Below, one piece after another: positions 1 to 10,086 of a DNA stretch of 27,962 nucleotides. The stretch covers positions 1 to 27,962 of the forward strand of contig JAAVTG010000751.1 of the NCBI GenBank assembly GCA_011947345.1, written 5' to 3'. The stretch is from Phytophthora quininea. Taxonomy: Eukaryota; Oomycota; Peronosporomycetes; Peronosporales; Peronosporaceae. The stretch's first letter is position 1, and every line of letters starts with the position of its first letter. A program made the position numbers and the translations under genes. Under the pieces are notes generated by a model. The model ran no database searches, was not told where the DNA came from, and saw nothing but the letters and a program-made list of their open reading frames with translations.

Positions 1-109
1 CGACGGTCCCCAAGTTGGCGAGCAGAACGCGACCCACCTGAACTCGACGTCCACTGCTGCAGTTCCGGCGAACGGTGGCGACAAGTCGAGCCTGCGCGGA
101 AAGCTATAA
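1..109 (+). pseudogene. 3' end of a further copy of the array gene (partial)
   Basis: This is the last stretch of the array gene, cut by the window edge, ending at TAA 107-109 with the C-terminus LRGKL. It matches the C-terminal part of copy 5, including the NAT and NST sequons. It lacks one G in a GG pair near base 20 compared with all other copies, which puts a frame break in what is visible. Whether the rest of this copy is sound cannot be judged here. Confidence 0.75.
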
Positions 110-151
110 CCGCGGTGCAAGAAAAGTGGCGAGGAGTAAAGTGCAAGTGTC

Positions 152-157
152 AATAAA
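152..157 (+). terminator. Poly(A) signal AATAAA, partial copy
   Basis: AATAAA 43 bp after the TAA of the partial copy. It lies in a block (GTGTCAATAAATGG) conserved in all six copies and is the natural mRNA 3'-end signal. Confidence 0.5.
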
Positions 158-1089
158 TGGTATTTGATCAATCGTTATCGAGCTGTTCGTTCTTCGCGTG
201 GTTTGAGGTAGATCTCGATCGCTCAACCGTCTACACTCTCGACATCATCCATCCAGGCTGGGCTGGCGCCCCGGCAGCCCCAATGCACGCGGCCCAGCCC
301 GGCAACGCTCGACATTGCGACTGACCAGGTGCTTCGAGGTGTGGACGTTTTTCAGTGTCTGCCTTCGGCAGAGAGAGCGTCTTGCGGGTGGTTTGGCCTG
401 ACGCACATGAAAGGGTTACACTACACACGACAGAGCAGCTCACTGACGACCGAAGTCCGGGTCCAGTCCCGGAAGAATGTTCGCTGAGAAGCACGCGCTG
501 GCCTTGCGTTGAACAAGACGAAAATCTCGGCGATGTTCTACTGCGCCTGGACGAGCAAACCAGCAGACCAAAGCTCAAAGCTACAGCGAGAGGAACGCCA
601 GCCGCGAATCCAGTCGAGCCGTCCGACGAGTGTGACGGAGTTTCAGCGACAAAATCTCGTTGTGCGGCGTGGCTCGTGACCCTTGTGTCGTGACCGGAAA
701 TCGAGGCCACCCTGTCGGATGGATGCCCTCCTCCCCGAGTTGGCCGCTGCTTCAGGCTGCGGACACTCGATCGATCTGTCCACCAGAGAGCAGCTGCAGT
801 AACAAAACGAGTGGTAATGTCCTCCTCAACCTTATCCAACCGAGGCGTCCTCGTTCCGTTCCATCCAAAGCACCACCAAACGATAGTCAGCCCCGGCACA
901 GAGTCCAAAGACGAGGGCCACCAATTGTGATGCACCGACATCCCCCAGCGTGTTCGACTCGCGCTGTACGCATTCGCGTGGGAACTGATCGATCGCCCCG
1001 GCCAACAGCACAACCGAAAAAGCCAACAAGCAAGCAGAGCAGAGCAAAGCAAACCAAACCAAACCAAAGAAAGCCAACCAGCCACCGCC

Positions 1090-2070
1090 ATGAAGATCCC
1101 GCGCCAACTCCTCCTGAGCGCCGCCCTGGTCGCAGTCTTCCTGTCGACACAGTCAACCGCGACGTCATCCGCGACGTCGACCGCATCACTCGACGCGAGC
1201 TACTCGGACGCAGCATCGGGAAGCTTGGACGACAGCTTCGAGCCGTGGTCGGACCGTCGAGAGAACAGCTCGAAGCCTGTGGACGACGGCGAGAGCGAGG
1301 ACAGCAGTGACTCGGACGATCTGTCCGACGACGACTTGGTGGTGCTGGTGCCGGCGAAGTCTGACGGCGTGCGGCAATTGCGTGTCATGGCGGACGCAGT
1401 TCCGGCCGCGGGTGCTCGGTCTTCAACGGCGACATCTACGTCGCCGTCGCCGTCGCCGTCGCCGTCGACGCCCCGCCCGTCCGCGACGACACAACCGCCG
1501 AAGCCTTCCGAGACGAAGCCGCTCCCGATCCCAGCCAACCTCACGGACGTCACAAACCAGACCCACGCAGCCGCGTCGACGCAGCCCCCAAAGCTCCCGG
1601 ATCGTAATGAGACGAAGGTGGCCCCCACACCGGTCACGGCACCGGCGAACCTCACCAACCTCACCAACCTCACCATTCGGCCAACCCCACCAACCTCACC
1701 AACCTCACCATTCGGCCAACCCCACCAACCTCACCAACTTGGCCAACTCGACCCACCTTCCTGCGCCAGTCAACTTGACAGCCACGTTGACACAACCTCC
1801 CAAGCAGCCGGAGCGTAACGAGACGAAAGTGGTGCCCACCGTCCTGCCGACTCCGCTGCCAATCCCGGCCAACTCCACAAACGCGACCCAGCCGTCGACA
1901 CCGACCCAACTGCCGAATCGCAACGAGACCAAGTCGACGCCTGCACCACTTCCGACCCCTCGACGGTCCCCAAGCTGGCGGAGCAGAACGCGACCCACCC
2001 GAACTCGACGTCCACTGCTGCAGTTCCGGCGAACGGTGGCGACAAGTCGAGCCTGCGCGGAAAGCTATAA
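1090..2070 (+). pseudogene. Array gene copy 1, secreted Ser/Thr/Pro/Asn-rich protein, frameshifted
   Basis: Same start as the other copies: MKIPRQLLLS followed by a hydrophobic core, a signal peptide probably cut near residue 24. The frame is sound through the acidic stretch and the Ser-Pro run, then breaks in the Asn-Leu-Thr repeats. Two CCAATTCGG sites have become CCATTCGG (near 1675 and 1710), and three bases are missing near 1757. Translation therefore ends at 1818 after 242 residues. It also shares with copies 2-4 the loss of one T near 1957. The family stop codon is TAA 2068-2070. The same one-base loss at two neighbouring repeats suggests gene conversion or slippage rather than two independent events. 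Function is unknown; see copy 3 for the family description. Confidence 0.75.
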
Positions 2071-2114
2071 CCGCGGTGCTCAAGAAAAGTGGCGAGGAGT
2101 AAAGTGCAAGTGTC

Positions 2115-2120
2115 AATAAA
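2115..2120 (+). terminator. Poly(A) signal AATAAA, copy 1
   Basis: Conserved hexamer 45 bp after the TAA of copy 1, in the same block as in the other units. Confidence 0.55.
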
Positions 2121-3057
2121 TGGTATTTGATCAATCGTTATCGAGCTGTTCGTTCTTCGCAAAGGTTTGCCGAGGTAGATCTCGATCGTTAACCGTCTAC
2201 TCTCTCCGATATCATCCGTCCAAGTTGGTTGGCAGCCCCGGCAGCCCCACTGGTGATCGCGGCCCAGCCCGGCAACGCTCGACATTGCGACTGACCAGGT
2301 GCTTCGAGGTGTGGACGTTTTTCAGTGTTCGCCTCGAGAGAGCGTCTTGCGGGTGGTTTGGCCTGACGCACATGAAAGGGTTACACTACACACGACAGAG
2401 CAGCTCACTGACGACCCGAAGTCCGGGTCCAGGTCCCGGAAGAATGTTCGCTGGGAAGTGCACGCTGGCCTTGCGTTGAACAAGACGAAAATCTCGGCGA
2501 TGTTCTACTGCGCCTGGACGAGCAAACCAGCAGACCAAACGGCTCGAAGCTACAGCGAGAGGAACGCCAGCCGCGAACCCAGTCGAGCCGTCCGACGAGT
2601 GTGACGGAGTTTCAGCGACATAAATCTCGTTGGTGTGGCTCGTGGGGTTTGTGTCGTGGCCGGAAATCGAGGCCGCCCTGTCGGATGGATGACCAGCCCC
2701 CGAGTTGGTCGCTGCTTCAGGCTGCGGACACTCAGATCGATCTGTCCACCAGAGAGCAGCTGCAGTAACAAAACGAGTGGTAATGTCCTCCTCTCAACCT
2801 TATCCAACCGAGGCGTCCTCGTTCCGTTCCATCCAAAGCACCACCAAACGATAGTCAGCCCCGGCACAGAGTCCAAAGACGAGGGCCACCAATTGTGATG
2901 CACCGACATCCCCCAGCGTGTTCGACTCGCGCTGTACGCATTCGCGTGGGAACCGATCGATCGCCCCGGCCAACAGCACAACCGAAAAAGCCAACAAGCA
3001 AGCAGAGCAGAGCAAAGCAAACCAAACCAAACCAAAGAAAGCCAACCAGCCACCGCC

Positions 3058-4042
3058 ATGAAGATCCCGCGCCAACTCCTCCTGAGCGCCGCCCTGGTCG
3101 CAGTCTTCCTGTCGACACAGTCAACCGCGACGTCATCCGCGACGTCGACCGCATCACTGACGCGAGCTACTCGGACGCAGCATCGGGAAGCTTGGACGAC
3201 AGCTTCGAGCCGTGGTCGGACCGTCGAGAGAACAGCTCGAAGCCTGTGGACGACGGCGAGAGCGAGGACAGCAGTGACTCGGACGATCTGTCCGACGACG
3301 ACTTGGTGGTGCTGGTGCCGGCGAAGTCTGACGGCGTGCGGCAATTGCGTGTCATGGCGGACGCAGTTCCGGCCGCGGGTGCTCGGTCTTCAACGGCGAC
3401 ATCTACGTCGCTGTCGCCGTCGCCGTCGCCGTCGACGCCCCGCCCGTCCGCGACGACACAACCGCCGAAGCCTTCCGAGACGAAGCCGCTCCCGATCCCA
3501 GCCAACCTCACGGACGTCACAAACCAGACCCACGCAGCCGCGTCGACGCAGCCCCCAAAGCTCCCGGATCGTAATGAGACGAAGGTGGCCCCCACACCGG
3601 TCACGGCACCGGCGAACCTCACCAACCTCACCAACCTCACCAATTCGGCCAACCCCACCAACCTCACCAACCTCACCAATTCGGCCAACCCCACCAACCT
3701 CACCAACTTGGCCAACTCGACCCACCCGCTTCCTGCGCCAGTCAACTTGACAGCCACGTTGACACAACCTCCCAAGCAGCCGGAGCGTAACGAGACGAAA
3801 GTGGTGCCCACCGTCCTGCCGACTCCGCTGCCAATCCCGGCCAACTCCACAAACGCGACCCAGCCGTCGACACCGACCCAACTGCCGAATCGCAACGAGA
3901 CCAAGTCGACGCCTGCACCACTTCCGACCCCTCGACGGTCCCCAAGCTGGCGGAGCAGAACGCGACCCACCCGAACTCGACGTCCACTGCTGCAGTTCCG
4001 GCGAACGGTGGCGACAAGTCGAGCCTGCGCGGAAAGCTATAA
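3058..4042 (+). pseudogene. Array gene copy 2, frameshifted early
   Basis: The signal peptide is intact, but one C is missing at about 3158 (CACTGACG where other copies have CACTCGACG). From residue 34 on, translation from the usual ATG runs in a wrong, arginine-rich frame and stops at 3750. The family frame stays open through an upstream in-frame ATG at 2895, so a product with the family's acidic and mucin-like parts but no N-terminal signal peptide could be read (2895-4091, 398 codons). That is more likely a by-product of the shift than a real start. One Ser-Pro repeat has changed to Ser-Leu (TCGCTG near 3410). The family stop is TAA 4040-4042. Confidence 0.75.
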
Positions 4043-4086
4043 CCGCGGTGCTCAAGAAAAGTGGCGAGGAGTAAAGTGCAAGTGTC

Positions 4087-4092
4087 AATAAA
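4087..4092 (+). terminator. Poly(A) signal AATAAA, copy 2
   Basis: Conserved hexamer at the usual distance from the family stop codon. It also contains the out-of-frame stop used if translation follows the shifted 3' frame. Confidence 0.55.
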
Positions 4093-5031
4093 TGGTATTT
4101 GATCAATCGTTATCGAGCTGTTCGTTCTTCGCAAAGGTTTGCCGAGGTAGATCTCGATCGTTCAACCGTCTACTCTCTCCGATATCATCCGTCCAAGTTG
4201 GTTGGCAGCCCCGGCAGCCCCACTGGTGATCGCGGCCCAGCCCGGCAACGCTCGACATTGCGACTGACCAGGTGCTTCGAGGTGTGGACGTTTTTCAGTG
4301 TTCGCCTTCGAGAGAGCGTCTTGCGGGTGGTTTGGCCTGACGCACATGAAAGGGTTACACTACACACGACAGAGCAGCTCACTGACGACCCGAAGTCCGG
4401 GTCCAGGTCCCGGAAGAATGTTCGCTGGGAAGTGCACGCTGGCCTTGCGTTGAACAAGACGAAAATCTCGGCGATGTTCTACTGCGCCTGGACGAGCAAA
4501 CCAGCAGACCAAACGGCTCGAAGCTACAGCGAGAGGAACGCCAGCCGCGAACCCAGTCGAGCCGTCCGACGAGTGTGACGGAGTTTCAGCGACATAAATC
4601 TCGTTGGTGTGGCTCGTGGGGTTTGTGTCGTGGCCGGAAATCGAGGCCGCCCTGTCGGATGGATGACCAGCCCCCGAGTTGGTCGCTGCTTCAGGCTGCG
4701 GACACTCAGATCGATCTGTCCACCAGAGAGCAGCTGCAGTAACAAAACGAGTGGTAATGTCCTCCTCTCAACCTTATCCAACCGAGGCGTCCTCGTTCCG
4801 TTCCATCCAAAGCACCACCAAACGATAGTCAGCCCCGGCACAGAGTCCAAAGACGAGGGCCACCAATTGTGATGCACCGACATCCCCCAGCGTGTTCGAC
4901 TCGCGCTGTACGCATTCGCGTGGGAACTGATCGATCGCCCCGGCCAACAGCACAACCGAAAAAGCCAACAAGCAAGCAGAGCAGAGCAAAGCAAACCAAA
5001 CCAAACCAAAGAAAGCCAACCAGCCACCGCC

Positions 5032-6066
5032 ATGAAGATCCCGCGCCAACTCCTCCTGAGCGCTGCCCTGGTCGCAGTCTTCCTGTCGACACAGTCAACC
5101 GCGACGTCATCCGCGACGTCGACCGCATCACTCGACGCGAGCTACTCGGACGCAGCATCGGGAAGCTTGGACGACAGCTTCGAGCCGTGGTCGGACCGTC
5201 GAGAGAACAGCTCGAAGCCTGTGGACGACGGCGAGAGCGAGGACAGCAGTGACTCGGACGATCTGTCCGACGACGACTTGGTGGTGCTGGTGCCGGCGAA
5301 GTCTGACGGCGTGCGGCAATTGCGTGTCATGGCGGACGCAGTTCCGGCCGCGGGTGCTCGGTCTTCAACGGCGACATCTACGTCGCCGTCGCCGTCGCCG
5401 TCGCCGTCGACGCCCCGCCCGTCCGCGACGACACAACCGCCGAAGCCTTCCGAGACGAAGCCGCTCCCGATCCCAGCCAACCTCACGGACGTCACAAACC
5501 AGACCCACGCAGCCGCGTCGACGCAGCCCCCAAAGCTCCCGGATCGTAATGAGACGAAGGTGGCCCCCACACCGGTCACGGCACCGGCGAACCTCACCAA
5601 CCTCACCAACCTCACCAATTCGGCCAACCCCACCAACCTCACCAACCTCACCAATTCGGCCAACCCCACCAACCTCACCAACTTGGCCAACTCGACCCAC
5701 CCGCTTCCTGCGCCAGTCAACTTGACAGCCACGTTGACACAACCTCCCAAGCAGCCGGAGCGTAACGAGACGAAAGTGGTGCCCACCGTCCTGCCGACTC
5801 CGCTGCCAATCCCGGCCAACTCCACAAACGCGACCCAGCCGTCGACACCGACCCAACTGCCGAATCGCAACGAGACCAAGTCGACGCCTGCACCACTTCC
5901 GACCCCTCGACGGTCCCCAAGCTGGCGGAGCAGAACGCGACCCACCCGAACTCGACGTCCACTGCTGCAGTTCCGGCGAACGGTGGCGACAAGTCGAGCC
6001 TGCGCGGAAAGCTATAACCGCGGTGCTCAAGAAAAGTGGCGAGGAGTAAAGTGCAAGTGTCAATAA
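5032..6066 (+). CDS. Array gene copy 3, secreted acidic/mucin-like protein, 344 aa
   Basis: Unrecognised family; probably an extracellular or cell-surface glycoprotein. Residues 1-24 form a signal peptide. Residues 35-85 are rich in Asp, Glu and Ser, including a run around DDDLVVLVP. RQLR stands at 95-98. Residues 111-140 are a Ser-Thr-Pro tract built on TCGCCG repeats. Residues 141-290 hold imperfect modules with KPLPIPAN, PxRNETK and serial NLT. I count about 16 N-X-S/T sequons without Pro, so heavy N-glycosylation is predicted. The start is chosen for its signal peptide and good context (GCCATG). From residue 292 the frame differs from copy 5 because one T is absent near 5904, giving an Arg-rich 53-residue tail whose TAA (6064-6066) lies inside the poly(A) signal. 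The likely original end is TAA 6015-6017. No enzymatic motif, GPI signal or membrane anchor was seen. Confidence 0.8.
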   Translation: MKIPRQLLLSAALVAVFLSTQSTATSSATSTASLDASYSDAASGSLDDSFEPWSDRRENSSKPVDDGESEDSSDSDDLSDDDLVVLVPAKSDGVRQLRVMADAVPAAGARSSTATSTSPSPSPSPSTPRPSATTQPPKPSETKPLPIPANLTDVTNQTHAAASTQPPKLPDRNETKVAPTPVTAPANLTNLTNLTNSANPTNLTNLTNSANPTNLTNLANSTHPLPAPVNLTATLTQPPKQPERNETKVVPTVLPTPLPIPANSTNATQPSTPTQLPNRNETKSTPAPLPTPRRSPSWRSRTRPTRTRRPLLQFRRTVATSRACAESYNRGAQEKWRGVKCKCQ

Positions 6067-6067
6067 A
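6062..6067 (+). terminator. Poly(A) signal AATAAA, overlapping the copy 3 stop codon
   Basis: The TAA that closes the 344-codon frame of copy 3 is made of bases 3-5 of this hexamer, so the shifted frame runs through the whole ancestral 3' untranslated region. Confidence 0.55.
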
Positions 6068-7007
6068 TGGTATTTGATCAATCGTTATCGAGCTGTTCGT
6101 TCTTCGCAAAGGTTTGCCGAGGTAGATCTCGATCGTTCAACCGTCTACTCTCTCCGATATCATCCGTCCAAGTTGGTTGGCAGCCCCGGCAGCCCCACTG
6201 GTGATCGCGGCCCAGCCCGGCAACGCTCGACATTGCGACTGACCAGGTGCTTCGAGGTGTGGACGTTTTTCAGTGTTCGCCTTCGAGAGAGCGTCTTGCG
6301 GGTGGTTTGGCCTGACGCACATGAAAGGGTTACACTACACACGACAGAGCAGCTCACTGACGACCCGAAGTCCGGGTCCAGGTCCCGGAAGAATGTTCGC
6401 TGGGAAGTGCACGCTGGCCTTGCGTTGAACAAGACGAAAATCTCGGCGATGTTCTACTGCGCCTGGACGAGCAAACCAGCAGACCAAACGGCTCGAAGCT
6501 ACAGCGAGAGGAACGCCAGCCGCGAACCCAGTCGAGCCGTCCGACGAGTGTGACGGAGTTTCAGCGACATAAATCTCGTTGGTGTGGCTCGTGGGGTTTG
6601 TGTCGTGGCCGGAAATCGAGGCCGCCCTGTCGGATGGATGACCAGCCCCCGAGTTGGTCGCTGCTTCAGGCTGCGGACACTCAGATCGATCTGTCCACCA
6701 GAGAGCAGCTGCAGTAACAAAACGAGTGGTAATGTCCTCCTCTCAACCTTATCCAACCGAGGCGTCCTCGTTCCGTTCCATCCAAAGCACCACCAAACGA
6801 TAGTCAGCCCCCGGCACAGAGTCCAAAGACGAGGGCCACCAATTGTGATGCACCGACATCCCCCAGCGTGTTCGACTCGCGCTGTACGCATTCGCGTGGG
6901 AACTGATCGATCGCCCCGGCCAACAGCACAACCGAAAAAGCCAACAAGCAAGCAGAGCAGAGCAAAGCAAACCAAACCAAACCAAAGAAAGCCAACCAGC
7001 CACCGCC

Positions 7008-8042
7008 ATGAAGATCCCGCGCCAACTCCTCCTGAGCGCCGCCCTGGTCGCAGTCTTCCTGTCGACACAGTCAACCGCGACGTCATCCGCGACGTCGACC
7101 GCATCACTCGACGCGAGCTACTCGGACGCAGCATCGGGAAGCTTGGACGACAGCTTCGAGCCGTGGTCGGACCGTCGAGAGAACAGCTCGAAGCCTGTGG
7201 ACGACGGCGAGAGCGAGGACAGCAGTGACTCGGACGATCTGTCCGACGACGACTTGGTGGTGCTGGTGCCGGCGAAGTCTGACGGCGTGCGGCAATTGCG
7301 TGTCATGGCGGACGCAGTTCCGGCCGCGGGTGCTCGGTCTTCAACGGCGACATCTACGTCGCCGTCGCCGTCGCCGTCGCCGTCGACGCCCCGCCCGTCC
7401 GCGACGACACAACCGCCGAAGCCTTCCGAGACGAAGCCGCTCCCGATCCCAGCCAACCTCACGGACGTCACAAACCAGACCCACGCAGCCGCGTCGACGC
7501 AGCCCCCAAAGCTCCCGGATCGTAATGAGACGAAGGTGGCCCCCACACCGGTCACGGCACCGGCGAACCTCACCAACCTCACCAACCTCACCAATTCGGC
7601 CAACCCCACCAACCTCACCAACCTCACCAATTCGGCCAACCCCACCAACCTCACCAACTTGGCCAACTCGACCCACCCGCTTCCTGCGCCAGTCAACTTG
7701 ACAGCCACGTTGACACAACCTCCCAAGCAGCCGGAGCGTAACGAGACGAAAGTGGTGCCCACCGTCCTGCCGACTCCGCTGCCAATCCCGGCCAACTCCA
7801 CAAACGCGACCCAGCCGTCGACACCGACCCAACTGCCGAATCGCAACGAGACCAAGTCGACGCCTGCACCACTTCCGACCCCTCGACGGTCCCCAAGCTG
7901 GCGGAGCAGAACGCGACCCACCCGAACTCGACGTCCACTGCTGCAGTTCCGGCGAACGGTGGCGACAAGTCGAGCCTGCGCGGAAAGCTATAACCGCGGT
8001 GCTCAAGAAAAGTGGCGAGGAGTAAAGTGCAAGTGTCAATAA
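7008..8042 (+). CDS. Array gene copy 4, secreted acidic/mucin-like protein, 344 aa
   Basis: The predicted protein is identical to copy 3 over its 344 residues as far as I can compare by eye, so the pair looks recently homogenised. Signal peptide 1-24, acidic Ser-rich region 35-85, RQLR at 95-98, Ser-Pro tract, then the sequon-rich Pro/Thr/Asn region. It has the same missing T near the 3' end (about 7881), hence the same Arg-rich tail ending in the poly(A) signal; the likely older stop is TAA 7991-7993. Its flank has one extra C at about 6810 (CAGCCCCCGG), outside the gene. With copy 3 it is the best candidate for a functional member. Confidence 0.8.
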   Translation: MKIPRQLLLSAALVAVFLSTQSTATSSATSTASLDASYSDAASGSLDDSFEPWSDRRENSSKPVDDGESEDSSDSDDLSDDDLVVLVPAKSDGVRQLRVMADAVPAAGARSSTATSTSPSPSPSPSTPRPSATTQPPKPSETKPLPIPANLTDVTNQTHAAASTQPPKLPDRNETKVAPTPVTAPANLTNLTNLTNSANPTNLTNLTNSANPTNLTNLANSTHPLPAPVNLTATLTQPPKQPERNETKVVPTVLPTPLPIPANSTNATQPSTPTQLPNRNETKSTPAPLPTPRRSPSWRSRTRPTRTRRPLLQFRRTVATSRACAESYNRGAQEKWRGVKCKCQ

Positions 8043-8043
8043 A
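8038..8043 (+). terminator. Poly(A) signal AATAAA, copy 4
   Basis: Conserved hexamer overlapping the TAA (8040-8042) that ends the open frame of copy 4. Confidence 0.55.
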
Positions 8044-8987
8044 TGGTATTTGATCAATCGTTATCGAGCTGTTCGTTCTTCGCAAAGGTTTGCCGAGGTA
8101 GATCTCGATCGTTCAACCGTCTACTCTCTCCGATATCATCCGTCCAAGTTGGTTGGCAGCCCCGGCAGCCCCACTGGTGATCGCGGCCCAGCCCGGCAAC
8201 GCTCGACATTGCGACTGACCAGGTGCTTCGAGGTGTGGACGTTTTTCAGTGTTCGCCTTCGAGAGAGCGTCTTGCGGGTGGTTTGGCCTGACGCACATGA
8301 AAGGGTTACACTACACACGACAGAGCAGCTCACTGACGACCCGAAGTCCGGGTCCAGGTCCCGGAAGAATGTTCGCTGGGAAGTGCACGCTGGCCTTGCG
8401 TTGAACAAGACGAAAATCTCGGCGATGTTCTACTGCGCCTGGACGAGCAAACCAGCAGACCAAACGGCTCGAAGCTACAGCGAGAGGAACGCCAGCCGCG
8501 AACCCAGTCGAGCCGTCCGACGAGTGTGACGGAGTTTCAGCGACATAAATCTCGTTGGTGTGGCTCGTGGGGTTTGTGTCGTGGCCGGAAATCGAGGCCG
8601 CCCTGTCGGATGGATGACCAGCCCCCGAGTTGGTCGCTGCTTCAGGCTGCGGACACTCAGATCGATCTGTCCACCAGAGAGCAGCTGCAGTAACAAAACG
8701 AGTGGTAATGTCCTCCTCTCAACCTTATCCAACCGAGGCGTCCTCGTTCCGTTCCATCCAAAGCACCACCAAACGATAGTCAGCCCCGGCACAGAGTCCA
8801 AAGACGAGGGCCACCAATTGTGATGCACCGACATCCCCCAGCGTGTTCGACTCGCGCTGTACGCATTCGCGTGGGAACTGATCGATCGCCCCGGCCAACA
8901 GCACAACCGAAAAAGCCAACAAGCAAGCAGAGCAGAGCAAAGCAAACCAAACCAAACCAAACCAAAGAAAGCCAACCAGCCACCGCC

Positions 8988-9973
8988 ATGAAGATCCCGC
9001 GCCAACTCCTCCTGAGCGCCGCCCTGGTCGCAGTCTTCCTGTCGACACAGTCAACCGCGACGTCATCCGCGACGTCGACCGCATCACTCGACGCGAGCTA
9101 CTCGGACGCAGCATCGGGAAGCTTGGACGACAGCTTCGAGCCGTGGTCGGACCGTCGAGAGAACAGCTCGAAGCCTGTGGACGACGGCGAGAGCGAGGAC
9201 AGCAGTGACTCGGACGATCTGTCCGACGACGACTTGGTGGTGCTGGTGCCGGCGAAGTCTGACGGCGTGCGGCAATTGCGTGTCATGGCGGACGCAGTTC
9301 CGGCCGCGGGTGCTCGGTCTTCAACGGCGACATCTACGTCGCCGTCGCCGTCGCCGTCGCCGTCGACGCCCCGCCCGTCCGCGACGACACAACCGCCGAA
9401 GCCTTCCGAGACGAAGCCGCTCCCGATCCCAGCCAACCTCACGGACGTCACAAACCAGACCCACGCAGCCGCGTCGACGCAGCCCCCAAAGCTCCCGGAT
9501 CGTAATGAGACGAAGGTGGCCCCACACCGGTCACGGCACCGGCGAACCTCACCAACCTCACCAACCTCACCAATTCGGCCAACCCCACCAACCTCACCAA
9601 CCTCACCAATTCGGCCAACCCCACCAACCTCACCAACTTGGCCAACTCGACCCACCCGCTTCCTGCGCCAGTCAACTTGACAGCCACGTTGACACAACCT
9701 CCCAAGCAGCCGGAGCGTAACGAGACGAAAGTGGTGCCCACCGTCCTGCCGACTCCGCTGCCAATCCCGGCCAACTCCACAAACGCGACCCAGCCGTCGA
9801 CACCGACCCAACTGCCGAATCGCAACGAGACCAAGTCGACGCCCGCACCACTTCCGACTCCCTCGACGGTCCCCAAGCTGGCGGAGCAGAACGCGACCCA
9901 CCCGAACTCGACGTCCACTGCTGCAGTTCCGGCGAACGGTGGCGACAAGTCGAGCCTGCGCGGAAAGCTATAA
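8988..9973 (+). pseudogene. Array gene copy 5, original C-terminus but internal frameshift
   Basis: The last copy keeps a T at 9859 that copies 1-4 lack. Its 3' end therefore reads in the frame whose composition fits the rest of the protein, with further sequons NAT and NST and the end LRGKL at TAA 9971-9973. It has however lost one C in a run at 9520-9523 (four instead of five), so translation from ATG 8988 leaves the frame at about residue 179 and stops at 9680. An extra CCAAA in the leader brings an upstream ATG at 8820 into frame with 8988, which would add 56 residues before the signal peptide. Read without the C loss the gene would have 328 codons, which I take as the family's original length. 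The lesion is in a homopolymer, so a sequencing error is possible. Confidence 0.75.
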
Positions 9974-10017
9974 CCGCGGTGCTCAAGAAAAGTGGCGAGG
10001 AGTAAAGTGCAAGTGTC

Positions 10018-10023
10018 AATAAA
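10018..10023 (+). terminator. Poly(A) signal AATAAA, copy 5
   Basis: Last of the six conserved hexamers, 45 bp after the TAA of copy 5 and about 65 bp before the array's right edge. Confidence 0.5.
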
Positions 10024-10086
10024 TGGTATTTGATCAATCGTTATCGAGCTGTTCATTCTTCGCAAAGGTTTACCGGTGTAGATCTC

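Larger units (their letters stand above)
1..10086 (+). repeat. Tandem array of a ~1.97-kb gene-bearing unit
   Basis: Units repeat head to tail with no unique spacer. Using the AATAAA signal as a phase mark, the signals lie at 152, 2115, 4087, 6062, 8038 and 10018, giving periods of 1963, 1972, 1975, 1976 and 1980 bp. Position 1-157 is the tail of a further copy that starts outside the window. Every unit holds about 930 bp of 5' flank, one secreted-protein gene and a poly(A) signal. Copies 2-5 are nearly identical. The flank of copy 1 (about 170-1080) and the partial copy differ most, as expected near an array edge or for older copies. On the right, similarity fades after the GTAGATCTC ending at 10086. 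Internal short repeats include TCGCCG hexamers, CTCACCAAC nonamers, and a CCAAA run just upstream of each start codon (three repeats in copies 1-4, four in copy 5). Confidence 0.95.

Noticed and set aside
660..1310. Plus-strand frame overlapping the start of copy 1, and equivalents in other units
   Set aside because: Its frame is not conserved between copies, and the Arg/Pro-rich composition is typical of an off-frame reading.
4524..5033. Minus-strand frame with a hydrophobic Trp/Leu-rich start (MAVAGWLSLVWFG) upstream of each array gene
   Set aside because: The hydrophobic part is the complement of the CCAAA/CAAGC leader repeats. It overlaps the gene's start, changes frame between copies and has no domain.
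5142..5945. Long minus-strand frames (up to 267 codons) in every array unit
   Set aside because: They mirror the plus-strand gene, have low-complexity Gly/Val/Arg composition and no start context. They arise from the GC-rich repeats of the sense gene.
5032..6066. Firm call of an RXLR effector
   Set aside because: RQLR is too far from the signal peptide, no dEER follows, and the remainder is a low-complexity glycoprotein. Kept only as a finding.
1..10086. CRISPR-like or satellite array
   Set aside because: The unit is about 2 kb with a gene in each, without short direct repeats separated by variable spacers.
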